NCBI GenBank assembly: GCA_021776195.1
Contig: JAJFGK010000058.1
Span: forward strand, 1 to 62,020
Length of the DNA: 62,020 nt
Origin: Kiloniellaceae bacterium
Lineage (GTDB): Bacteria > Pseudomonadota > Alphaproteobacteria > Kiloniellales > Kiloniellaceae
Direction of reading: 5' to 3'
Shown: piece after piece, positions 1 through 7,696 of the stretch
Layout: the number at the start of each line of letters is the position of its first letter
Numbering within the stretch: the stretch's first letter is position 1
Made by a program: the position numbers and the translations under genes
Notes under the pieces: model-generated
What the model was told of the DNA's origin: nothing
The model's database searches: none
Seen by the model: only the letters and a program-made list of their open reading frames with translations

Positions 1-1617
1 CTCGAGCTCGGCCCCTGCCGCGTTGCAGCGGTCGGCCGCGGTCAGCGCCGGGTGCCGCCCGGTGCCGTCGTAAATCACGACCCGCTCGCCGACCGGACGC
101 GCGCCGGTCAGGATATCCCAGATCGAGGTACAGTGTTCCGCGCCGTCGATCCAGTCGAGGTCGGGCAGGCCGCCGGTCGCGATGATCACCACGTCCGGCG
201 CCTCGGCGTGGACATCGTCCGCCTCGGCGAGCTGGTTCAGGCGGACCTCGACACCCAGCCGTTCCAGCTCGGCCCGGCGCCAGTCGACGATGCCGGTGAT
301 GTCTTTGCGCCAGCTCGCCTCGCGCGCCAGGCGCAGCTGGCCGCCGAGATCATCGGCGGCCTCGAACAGCACCACTCGGTGGCCGCGCTCGGCCGAGATC
401 CGCGCCGCCTCGAGTCCCGCCGGCCCGCCGCCGACCACGACATGCCGCCGGCCGGGCGTCTCCGCGCGCGCGATGCTGTGCGGCCAGAAGCGCTCACGCC
501 CGCTGGCCGCATTGTGCAGGCAGGTCGGCCGGGTCGTGCCCATGCAGTAGGAGGCGCCGACGCAAGGGCGGATCCGGGCTTCCTCGCCGCGCTCGATCTT
601 CTTGACGATATGGGGATCGGTGATGTGGGCCCGGGTCATGGCGACCATGTCCAGCAAACCTTCGCGGATCGCATAGCGGGCGCTCGCCAGGTCCGTGATG
701 CGGGCGGCGTGGAACACCGGCAGCCCGACCGCGCGCTTGAAGCGGCCGGCTTGCTCCAGCCACGGCGCGATCGGCGAGGCCATGCCGGGCATGCAGTCGG
801 TCACCAGCGCGAGCTCGGTATCGAGCCGGCCGTAGTTGGCGTTGAAGAAGTCGATCAGCCCGGAGGATTCAAAGATCCCGGCAATCGCCAGGCAGTCTTC
901 GAAGGTCAGCCCGCCCGCCATCGTCTCGTCGATCAGAAAGCGCATGCCGACGATGAAGTCGTCGCCGACGCGCCGGCGGATCTCCTCGTGCACCAGCAGG
1001 CCGAAGCGGCAGCGGTTCTCCAGCGAGCCGCCGAAGTCGTCGGTGCGCCGGTTGGTAACCGGCGAGAAGAACTGGCCGATCAGGTGGCCGCCAGCCAGGG
1101 TTTCGATGCCGTCCAAGCCGCCCTCCTTGCAGCGCCAGGCGGCATCGCCGAAGGCCTTCACGACCCGGGCGATGTCGTCTTCGTCCATCGCCTTGGGAAA
1201 GCTGCGGTGCAGGGTCTCGCGGATCGCCGAGGGCGCGATGGTCGGCAGCCAGTCGCCGGCATAGGATTCGCCGCGCCGGCCCAGGTGGGTGATCTGGCAC
1301 ATCAGGGCCGCGCCCTGGGCATGCATGCGCTCGGAGAACTGCTGGAAGTAGGGGATGCAGGCGTCGGTGCCGACGTTGAGCTGCTGGAACACGTTGGGGC
1401 TGTCCGGGGCCACGTTGGACGAGCCGCCGAACATCGAAAGCGCGATGCCGCCCTTGGCCTTTTCCTCGTGATAGGCCTGGTAGCGCTCCCTGGTCAGGCC
1501 GCCCTCCTCCAGGCCGCAGGCATGGCTGGTGCCCATCACCCGGTTCTTCAGGGTCAGGTGCTTGAGCCGGAAGGGCTGCAGCAGCGGGTCGTTGTTGCGG
1601 ATGGCGTCGTCGGGCAT
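1..1617 (-). CDS. DgcA/TMADH-type FMN-FAD-FeS oxidoreductase (partial, C-terminus cut)
   Basis: This is an Old-Yellow-Enzyme/trimethylamine-dehydrogenase type flavoprotein of the kind that demethylates N-methyl compounds such as dimethylglycine or stachydrine. The N-terminal TIM barrel (residues 10-340) binds FMN. A cysteine cluster lies at residues 352-366, and a second nucleotide-binding domain opens with VVVGGGPAG near residue 394. Only C352, C358 and C366 are present; the position of the second TMADH cluster cysteine is Ala355. The start ATG gives MPDDAIRNND. The gene reads off the left edge after 539 codons, where families of this type run to roughly 650-690 residues, so the end is missing. 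It is divergent from the oxygenase gene at 1779. The exact substrate is unknown. Confidence 0.88.
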   Translation of the reverse strand, partial: MPDDAIRNNDPLLQPFRLKHLTLKNRVMGTSHACGLEEGGLTRERYQAYHEEKAKGGIALSMFGGSSNVAPDSPNVFQQLNVGTDACIPYFQQFSERMHAQGAALMCQITHLGRRGESYAGDWLPTIAPSAIRETLHRSFPKAMDEDDIARVVKAFGDAAWRCKEGGLDGIETLAGGHLIGQFFSPVTNRRTDDFGGSLENRCRFGLLVHEEIRRRVGDDFIVGMRFLIDETMAGGLTFEDCLAIAGIFESSGLIDFFNANYGRLDTELALVTDCMPGMASPIAPWLEQAGRFKRAVGLPVFHAARITDLASARYAIREGLLDMVAMTRAHITDPHIVKKIERGEEARIRPCVGASYCMGTTRPTCLHNAASGRERFWPHSIARAETPGRRHVVVGGGPAGLEAARISAERGHRVVLFEAADDLGGQLRLAREASWRKDITGIVDWRRAELERLGVEVRLNQLAEADDVHAEAPDVVIIATGGLPDLDWIDGAEHCTSIWDILTGARPVGERVVIYDGTGRHPALTAADRCNAAGAELE

Positions 1618-1778
1618 GGCTCGGTCCTCGATCCGGGTCCGGAACGATGGGGAGGAAGGCGCAAGCTGTCCACCCCCAAATGGACGCCTCGACCCTATTG
1701 AAGAAGTCGCGCCCTTGGGTCAGCATCCATGCCGAAACAAGGGCCCGCCCCCGAAAGCCGGCCCGCTGGGAGAGCGCG

Positions 1779-2666
1779 ATGCAAACGGAGTTGGAGAAAC
1801 GACCCCTCGCCCGCAGGCTAGAAGACTCCCCGGGCCTCGAGCCGGTGGACCTGGCGCGCTATCCGATCGACCGCCCCGACGATCCGCGCCTGCGGGAGAC
1901 AATTCTGGAGGCCCGCGCGGGGTTGGCGCGGGACGGCTGCGCCCGGATCGGCGGCTTTATCCGCGAGACGCTGCGAGGCACGCTGGCCGCCGAGACCGAC
2001 CGCCTTGTCCCGGCGGCACTCTTCAGCAGCGAGCCCTATACCCCCTATGGCACGCCGCCCGACGAGAGCTTTCCGCCCGACCATCCGCGTCGGCGCACCC
2101 ATCGCACCACCAGCGGCAACGTGACCCGCGATTTGATCGACGAAGACACGCTGATCTATCGGCTCTATCGCAGCGCGGCCTTCAAGGCCTTCGTCGCGGC
2201 CTGCCTGGAGGCCGAGGTGATCCACGAGTTCGCCGACCCGATGCGCAGCCTCACCATCAATGCCATGCCGGACGGCACGACCCTCGGCTGGCACTTCGAC
2301 GCCAACGAGTTCGTCGTCAGCCTGATGACCCGGCGCGCCGATGCCGGCGGGGCCTTCGACTACTGCCCCGGGATCCGCGCGCCGGGGGACGAGAACTACG
2401 CGGCCGTCCAGGCGGTCCTCGACGGCGACCGCGGCCTGGTGAAGTCCCTCGACCTGCAGGTCGGCGACCTACAGATTTTCAAGGGCCGCTACTCCATGCA
2501 CCAAGTCGCCCCCACCCAGGGCGAACGCCATACCGTGATCTTCGGCTACGCGCGTGAACCCGGCTTCATCGGCAGCGTCGCCAGCACCCAGCGAATCTAC
2601 GGCCGCGCCATGCAGGCCCACTTCGATGCGGATGCCCGGCGCCACGGCGACGGCCTCGCCGACTAG
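1779..2666 (+). CDS. Fe(II)/2-oxoglutarate-dependent oxygenase, HalD/BesD-like
   Basis: This 295-residue protein looks like a small mononuclear iron oxygenase of the HalD/BesD superfamily, which hydroxylates or halogenates free amino acids or small acids. The motif WHFDANEF puts the metal pair at H172 and D174; a distal histidine is at H241 (MHQV) and the 2OG-binding arginine is probably R250. The halogenating members have Gly in place of this Asp, so the presence of D174 predicts hydroxylation rather than chlorination. The ATG at 1779 was chosen because the longer frame upstream adds low-quality sequence. The M24 gene follows after 14 bases, so the two are probably one operon. Confidence 0.8.
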   Translation: MQTELEKRPLARRLEDSPGLEPVDLARYPIDRPDDPRLRETILEARAGLARDGCARIGGFIRETLRGTLAAETDRLVPAALFSSEPYTPYGTPPDESFPPDHPRRRTHRTTSGNVTRDLIDEDTLIYRLYRSAAFKAFVAACLEAEVIHEFADPMRSLTINAMPDGTTLGWHFDANEFVVSLMTRRADAGGAFDYCPGIRAPGDENYAAVQAVLDGDRGLVKSLDLQVGDLQIFKGRYSMHQVAPTQGERHTVIFGYAREPGFIGSVASTQRIYGRAMQAHFDADARRHGDGLAD

Positions 2667-2680
2667 CAAGGGATCAAGCC

Positions 2681-3889
2681 ATGACACCTGAAGCGCTTTC
2701 GCTCGCCGAGAACAAGACCTGGCAGTCCGATTTGCAGCTCGGCCGCCTGGCGCGGCTGCGGGCCCAGCTCGACCGCGCCGACTGCGCCGCCGGGCTGTTT
2801 TACGACCCGATCAACATCCGCTATGCGACCGGCAGCTCGAACATGCAGGTCTATGGCCTGCACAATCCCTGCCGCTATGCCTTCGTGGCCACCAACGGGC
2901 CGGTCGTGCTGTTCGAGTTCAAAGGCTGCGCCCACCTGTCCGAGGACTGCCCGGCCGTCTCCGAAGTGCGCAACGCCGTGACCTGGTACCACTTCGTGGC
3001 CGGTCCGCGCGCCGCGGAGTACGCCAAGCGCTGGTGCGCCAAGGTCCTCGATCTGGTCCAGCAGCACGGCGGCGGCAACCGGCGGCTTGCGATCGACCGG
3101 CTCGACCCCCTGGGAACCCACCTGCTGGAAGCCGAGGGGATCGCCATCGTCGAGGGCCAGGAGGTCGCGCACCTGGCCCGCCTGATCAAGACGCCCGAGG
3201 AAATCGCGGCGGTGCGCCAGTCCGTGGCCGTCTGCCAGACCGGCATCCGGCGGATGCGCGACGCGACCCGGCCGGGCATGACCGAGCAGGAGATCTGGGC
3301 CATCCTGCACCAGACCAACATCGAGCAGGGTGGCGAATGGATCGAGACCCGCCTGCTCTCTTCCGGGCCGCGCACCAATCCCTGGTACCAGGAGGCCGGC
3401 AGCCGCCGGGTCGAGCTCGGCGACATGATCAGCCTGGATTCCGACCTGATCGGGCCGCATGGCTACGGCGCCGACATCTCACGGAGCTGGACCGTGGGCG
3501 ACGGGCGGCCCAACGACGAGCAGCGTCGGCTCTATTCCCTGGCCCACGAGCAGGTCCGGCGCAATTCGGAGCTGTTTCAGCCAGGGCGCAGCTTTTTCGA
3601 GGTCGCCGACCTGGCCTGGCGCCTGCCCGAGCCCTTCGACCGCTTCGAACAGCCGGCCATCGCCCACGGCACCGGGCTCTGCAACGAGTTCCCGCTGATC
3701 ATGCACAGCGACCGCATCCGCGAGTCCGGTCACGACGGCATCGTCGAACCCGGCATGGTGCTCTGCGTCGAAAGCTATGTAGGCGCGGCCGGCGGCCATG
3801 AGGGCGTGAAGCTCGAACAGCAAATCCTGGTGACCGAAACCGGCTGCGAGCTGCTCTCCGACATGGAGTTCGAAGACGACTTCCTGTGA
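2681..3889 (+). CDS. M24-family metallohydrolase, DddP-like
   Basis: This 402-residue protein has the pita-bread M24 fold shared by aminopeptidase P, creatinase and the DMSP lyase DddP. The metal ligands are visible as D253, D255, D265, H329, E364 and E379. The spacing of all six is the same as that I recall for DddP (295, 297, 307, 371, 406, 421). However, the residue matching the DddP catalytic base is Asn335 in the string HGTGLCNEF. The start ATG has an AGGGA Shine-Dalgarno. It forms an operon with the upstream iron oxygenase, suggesting that both process one small substrate. The name M24 hydrolase is safe; lyase or peptidase activity is not established. Confidence 0.85.
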   Translation: MTPEALSLAENKTWQSDLQLGRLARLRAQLDRADCAAGLFYDPINIRYATGSSNMQVYGLHNPCRYAFVATNGPVVLFEFKGCAHLSEDCPAVSEVRNAVTWYHFVAGPRAAEYAKRWCAKVLDLVQQHGGGNRRLAIDRLDPLGTHLLEAEGIAIVEGQEVAHLARLIKTPEEIAAVRQSVAVCQTGIRRMRDATRPGMTEQEIWAILHQTNIEQGGEWIETRLLSSGPRTNPWYQEAGSRRVELGDMISLDSDLIGPHGYGADISRSWTVGDGRPNDEQRRLYSLAHEQVRRNSELFQPGRSFFEVADLAWRLPEPFDRFEQPAIAHGTGLCNEFPLIMHSDRIRESGHDGIVEPGMVLCVESYVGAAGGHEGVKLEQQILVTETGCELLSDMEFEDDFL

Positions 3890-3932
3890 CCGCTTTGTCT
3901 CGCCGCGCCGCCCAATCCGCTGCGGGACCGCG

Positions 3933-4337
3933 CTAGCCGTCGGCCCAGTTCTCCATCAGCAGCCCGTCGACGCGCGAGAACTCCCGCAAGTTGTTCGAAA
4001 CCAGGACCAAAGCCTCGCTGCGGGCATGGCCGGCGATCATGAGATCATAGGGGCCGATCGGCGTTCCCTTGCGCTCCAGGACTGCGCGAATCTGACCGCT
4101 GTGGGCCGCCGCCTTCACCGCGAAGGAGAGCACCTCGAGGCGGGCCATGAACCCCTCCACAACCTGCAGATTCGCGTCACGCCGGGCCGATTTTTCGGCG
4201 CCATAGAGCAGCTCGGCCGCCGTCACCGAAGAGATGCAGAGTTGGCCGCTCAGGGCGTTGAAACGATCCTTAAGTGCCGCTGGACGCTGTTTGATGACAT
4301 AGATGCAGATGTCGGTGTCCAGCATGTAGCGCAGCAC
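3933..4337 (-). CDS. vapC: VapC-type PIN-domain ribonuclease toxin
   Basis: This 134-residue PIN-domain protein is the toxin of a type II toxin-antitoxin pair; VapC toxins cleave tRNA or rRNA. The acidic metal-binding residues are D7 (MLDTD), E42 (TAAELLYG) and D98 (GPYDLMIA), with N116 in LVSNNLREF. The best start is GTG at 4337, directly abutting the antitoxin stop codon; an internal ATG four codons in would also work. It sits between the M24 and isochorismatase genes with no other mobile signatures. Confidence 0.92.
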   Translation of the reverse strand: MLRYMLDTDICIYVIKQRPAALKDRFNALSGQLCISSVTAAELLYGAEKSARRDANLQVVEGFMARLEVLSFAVKAAAHSGQIRAVLERKGTPIGPYDLMIAGHARSEALVLVSNNLREFSRVDGLLMENWADG

Positions 4338-4568
4338 CTACAGATCCTCCCGCTCCTGCTGCTCGGGTTGAGCTCGCTCCTCCATGAAGTCCTGGGAAAC
4401 GCCCGGCCCGTCGAAGAAGCTGTCCCAATGGGCATCGATAGGGGAGATCAACCGGGCAGGCCCCAGCTTGGTGATCTCGACCTGCTTGACTTCATCAGGC
4501 AGAGCCACGGCCTTTGGCAGCCGCACGGCTTGGGTCTGGTTGTTCTTGAAGAGCGTGGAGCGTGCCAT
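4338..4568 (-). CDS. vapB: VapB-type AbrB/SpoVT antitoxin
   Basis: This 76-residue protein is the antitoxin paired with the PIN toxin. Its N-terminus (MARSTLFKNNQTQAVRLPK) is the swapped-hairpin AbrB-like DNA-binding domain seen in VapB/VagC antitoxins. The acidic C-terminal tail is the usual toxin-binding region. ATG 4568 was chosen because an AGGA Shine-Dalgarno lies seven bases upstream; a TTG two codons earlier is also open. Toxin and antitoxin genes are directly adjacent. Autoregulation through palindromes just upstream is likely. Confidence 0.92.
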   Translation of the reverse strand: MARSTLFKNNQTQAVRLPKAVALPDEVKQVEITKLGPARLISPIDAHWDSFFDGPGVSQDFMEERAQPEQQEREDL

Positions 4569-4583
4569 GGTCAATCCTGCGGA

Positions 4584-4607
4584 GTATATACGGATTGTAT
4601 ATACAAT
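4584..4607 (-). promoter_or_regulatory. Probable vapB operator: two GTATATAC boxes
   Basis: Two identical GTATATAC palindromes lie at 4584-4591 and 4597-4604, with starts 13 bases apart. The second is embedded in a perfect 14-base palindrome, ATTGTATATACAAT (4594-4607). They sit 16-39 bases upstream of the vapB start in an AT-rich tract, where AbrB-type antitoxins usually bind to repress their own operon. A related TGTATATG string follows at 4621. Confidence 0.6.
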
Positions 4608-4678
4608 AGCGCAACAGATTTGTATATGTCAATCGTATAAACTTCGCCTTGCCGCGGAGACCCGGAATCATGTTTGCG

Positions 4679-5353
4679 CTAAAGACCCGCGTAGTCCCCT
4701 GCGATGCTCTCGGCCGTGAAGTAGAAGGGCACCGGACCCTCGCAGACCCAGGCCCGGTGGGCTTCGCCCTCCAGGGCCTTCAACAGCTCCGCCGTGGCCG
4801 AGATGCGCCCGCCGTAGAGCCGGTTGGCCATGTCGAGCACCGCGACCCGGTGCATCGTCTCGGTGCCGCTGCCGCAGGCGTCCTTGGCGAGCCAGACCCG
4901 ATAGCCCGCCTCCATGCCGTCCAGCACCGTGCCGCGCACGCACATGTCGGACCAGACGCCAAAGACGATCAGGTGGGTGATACCGCGCTGGCGCAGCGCC
5001 GCATCCAGATCGGTCTGGCGAAATCCGCTGGAGAGCGGCTTGCGGACCACCAGTTCGCCGGGCTGCGGCGCCACCTCGGCACAGATCTCGGCGCCGGGCG
5101 ACCCGGCCATGCCGCAGGCCTCGCGGGGGTCGAGAATGGGGTCTTGGCTGGCCGGCCCCATGCCAGCTTCCGGGGCCTTCCAGGCCTGTAGATGGACCAC
5201 CGCCAGGCCGCGATTCCGTGCCGCGCCCAGGATTGCCGCTGCTCGTTCCAGGACCCGTGGATAGCCGGCGACGGCCCAGCGGGCGCCCGGCAGGTAGTCG
5301 CGCTGCAGGTCGACGGAAATCACCGCGGCCTTGTCGAAGTCGAAGCTCTGCAT
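4679..5353 (-). CDS. Isochorismatase-fold cysteine hydrolase
   Basis: This 224-residue protein belongs to the isochorismatase-like hydrolases (nicotinamidase, carbamoylsarcosine amidase, biuret hydrolase and ureidoacrylate hydrolase). The triad is D15 (VDLQRDY), K105 (VVRKPLSSGF) and C138 (SDMCVRGT). ATG 5353 was selected because a GGAGG sequence lies about eight bases upstream; a longer form from 5383 is less likely. It is divergent from apt across about 150 bases. An amidase with an AtzG-like partner follows apt, so a role in amide or urea-type nitrogen release is plausible but not proven. Confidence 0.88.
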   Translation of the reverse strand: MQSFDFDKAAVISVDLQRDYLPGARWAVAGYPRVLERAAAILGAARNRGLAVVHLQAWKAPEAGMGPASQDPILDPREACGMAGSPGAEICAEVAPQPGELVVRKPLSSGFRQTDLDAALRQRGITHLIVFGVWSDMCVRGTVLDGMEAGYRVWLAKDACGSGTETMHRVAVLDMANRLYGGRISATAELLKALEGEAHRAWVCEGPVPFYFTAESIAGDYAGL

Positions 5354-5502
5354 GATCGGGCCTCCGCAACAATCGGACGCCATTCAAGCCGACAAAACAA
5401 TCGGGCGCCAGAGCCCTATCAGTCCCTTGCCGCGATTGTCTCCGGCCGGCCAGCCGTCTAAGATCGCCCGCCAACAACGCCGGAACGGGGGGAAGTACGG
5501 CG

Positions 5503-6018
5503 ATGAATTTGAAGGACCACATCCGCACGATTCCGGATTTTCCCAAGCCCGGTATCCTGTTCTACGATATCTCGACGCTGCTGGCCCACGCCGATGCCTG
5601 GGCCGCCACGGTGGACCGGCTGCAAGACGCCGTCGCGAAGCACAAGCCGGACATTCTGGCGGGAATTGAGTCGCGCGGTTTCCTCGTCGCCGCGCCGCTG
5701 GCGCTGAAGATGAACCTGGGCTTCATCATGGTGCGCAAGCAAGGCAAGCTGCCCGGCCCGACCGTGCCCTACACCTACGATCTGGAATACGGCCAGGATA
5801 CCATCGAGATTCAGGCCGACGCGGTCGAGCCCGGTCAAAAGGTGGTGCTGCTGGACGATCTGCTGGCCACCGGCGGGACCATGAACGCGGCCTGTAAGTT
5901 GCTGCGTCAGGCCGGCGCCGACGTGCGCGGCGCCGCCTGTATCATCGAGCTGACCTTCCTGGCCGGCCGCGGCAAGATCGATTTGCCGGTCGACACTCTG
6001 ATTGCCTATGACGAATAG
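5503..6018 (+). CDS. apt: Adenine phosphoribosyltransferase
   Basis: Apt salvages adenine with PRPP to give AMP in the cytoplasm. The 171-residue length is normal for the family. The N-terminus ([17 protein letters not shown]) is characteristic, and the PRPP loop [14 protein letters not shown] spans residues 114-127. It is the first gene of a run with a 72-residue protein and an amidase, 14 bases apart from the next start, so the three may be co-transcribed. Confidence 0.97.
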   Translation: MNLKDHIRTIPDFPKPGILFYDISTLLAHADAWAATVDRLQDAVAKHKPDILAGIESRGFLVAAPLALKMNLGFIMVRKQGKLPGPTVPYTYDLEYGQDTIEIQADAVEPGQKVVLLDDLLATGGTMNAACKLLRQAGADVRGAACIIELTFLAGRGKIDLPVDTLIAYDE

Positions 6019-6032
6019 GACCGCGTGAGACC

Positions 6033-6251
6033 ATGGCCGACCAGGACGACAACCAGGCCAGCATCGAAGCGATCGCCCAGCGGATGTTCGGGCGGCCCCT
6101 GGCGGCGAGCGAACTTCAGGCCATCGGCGTGCGCCTGGCCGGCGTGCCGCACAATCTGGCGGTCTTGAAGGCCTGGCAGGTCGTGCTCGGACCCGGCGAT
6201 CCGGCGCCGGTCTTCAGGGTTCCCCTCGCCAGGGGGCCCGCCCGGCCATGA
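6033..6251 (+). CDS. Small AtzG/GatC-like amidase partner (candidate)
   Basis: This 72-residue protein has a mostly helical N-terminal part and a tail containing DPAPVFRVP. Size, position and the tail resemble the DUF4089/AtzG small proteins that bind AtzE-type amidases, much as GatC binds GatA. The stop codon overlaps the amidase start by four bases (ATGA), indicating translational coupling. It could instead be an unrelated small protein; the assignment rests mainly on context. Confidence 0.55.
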   Translation: MADQDDNQASIEAIAQRMFGRPLAASELQAIGVRLAGVPHNLAVLKAWQVVLGPGDPAPVFRVPLARGPARP

Positions 6252-7663
6252 ACGAGGACCTTGCCTTCGCCGGCATTTCGGCCGCCGGCGCGGCCCTGCG
6301 CGACGGCCGGACCACGGCGCGCGGCCTGGCCGAGGCGCAGTTGGCGCGGATCGAGGCGCTGGATGGCCACCTCAACAGCTACATCACGGTCTGCCCCGAA
6401 GAGGCCCTGGCGCAAGCCGACGCCGCCGACCGCGCCCTGGCCGCCGGCGAGGACCGGGGCGCCCTGCAGGGGATCCCCCTGGCCCTCAAGGACTTGATCG
6501 CCACCAAGGACATCCTGACCACCGGCGGCTCGCTGCTCTTCAAGGACTGGCGGCCCACCGCCGACGCGCCCATCGCGGTCCGGCTGAAAGAAGCCGGCGC
6601 GGTCATCCTGGGCAAGACCAACCTGCACGAGCTGGCCTACGGCAGCACCTCGATCAATCCCCACTTCGGGCCGATCGCCAATCCCTGGCGGCTCGACCAT
6701 CATCCCGGCGGCTCCAGCGGCGGTTCGGCCGCGGCGGTGGCGGCCGGTCTTGCCTTTGGCGCCATCGGCAGCGACACCGGCTGCTCGATCCGGCAGCCGG
6801 CGCACTGCTGCGGCATCGTCGGGCTGAAGCCGACCTTCGGGCGGGTCAGCAAGGCCGATGCGATCCCGCTGTCCTGGTCGATGGATCATCTCGGGCCGAT
6901 CACCCGCAGCGTGCGCGACGCCGCCCTGGTGCTGCAGGCCATCGCCGGCCACGATCCCGCCGACCCCAACACGGTCGAGGTGGCGGTCGACGACTACAGC
7001 CGCGACCTGGACCGGGGCATCGAAGGCCTGCGCATCGGCCTGGTCCGCGAGTTTTTTTTCGAGGACTGCGAGCCGGCCATCGCCGCCGCCGTCGAGGCCG
7101 CCGCCGGGCGGCTCGCCGCGCTCGGCGCCCGGGTCGAGGAACTGGTGCTGCCGCACATGGCCGACGCCTATGCCATGGGCAATCTGATTATCGTCTGCGA
7201 GGCGGCGACCTATCATGGCGAGCATATGGACAGCCGGCCCGAGGCCTTCAGCGAGGAGGTCCGCGCCAGCATCGCCATGGGCCGCGGCTACGGCGCGACC
7301 GACTACATTCAGGCGCAGCGTATCCGCCGGCGCATCACCGAAGCGACCTTGGCCACCATGGCGGCGTGGGACTGCGCCATCATGCCGACCAGTCCAGTGA
7401 CGGCCACCCCAATCGCCGCGACGCCGCGCGAACACGTCGGCCTGCGCCACCGCAACTGCATACCCTTCGATCTGACCGGGTTGCCGGCCCTGTCGCTGCC
7501 CTGCGGCCTCGACGACGCCGGCCTGCCGATCGGCCTGCAGATCGTGACCGGCCCCTTCCAGGAGGCCATGGCCCTCAGGATCGCCCAGGCCTATGAGGCG
7601 ACCGACGACTGGCCGGGACGGCGTCCCGCCGGCCTGGCGGCCCTGGAGACCTCCGGCAATTAG
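6248..7663 (+). CDS. Amidase-signature family hydrolase (AtzE/GatA-like)
   Basis: This 471-residue protein is a serine amidase of the amidase signature family. The Ser-cisSer-Lys triad is K81 (ALKDL), S156 (PGGSSGGSA) and S180 (DTGCSIRQPA); the usual glycine before the nucleophile is Cys179. Context with an AtzG-like small protein and a nearby isochorismatase-fold hydrolase suggests an AtzE-like carboxybiuret-type or related amide hydrolase. A true GatA role is unlikely because gatB and gatC are not beside it. It converges on the flavoprotein gene ending at 7697. Confidence 0.9.
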   Translation: MNEDLAFAGISAAGAALRDGRTTARGLAEAQLARIEALDGHLNSYITVCPEEALAQADAADRALAAGEDRGALQGIPLALKDLIATKDILTTGGSLLFKDWRPTADAPIAVRLKEAGAVILGKTNLHELAYGSTSINPHFGPIANPWRLDHHPGGSSGGSAAAVAAGLAFGAIGSDTGCSIRQPAHCCGIVGLKPTFGRVSKADAIPLSWSMDHLGPITRSVRDAALVLQAIAGHDPADPNTVEVAVDDYSRDLDRGIEGLRIGLVREFFFEDCEPAIAAAVEAAAGRLAALGARVEELVLPHMADAYAMGNLIIVCEAATYHGEHMDSRPEAFSEEVRASIAMGRGYGATDYIQAQRIRRRITEATLATMAAWDCAIMPTSPVTATPIAATPREHVGLRHRNCIPFDLTGLPALSLPCGLDDAGLPIGLQIVTGPFQEAMALRIAQAYEATDDWPGRRPAGLAALETSGN

Positions 7664-7696
7664 CAACGGGCGATTGGCAGCGGGCGCGCCGCCGGG

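Noticed and set aside
52..1701. A 549-codon plus-strand open frame across the left-edge flavoprotein
   Set aside because: It is the antisense of a GC-rich real gene; the minus-strand frame gives a clear FMN/FAD enzyme, while the plus frame has Arg/Ala/Gly-rich composition with no known motif.
1779..2666. Halogenase activity for the HalD/BesD-like protein
   Set aside because: Halogenating members have Gly at the carboxylate position; here it is Asp174, which predicts a hydroxylase.
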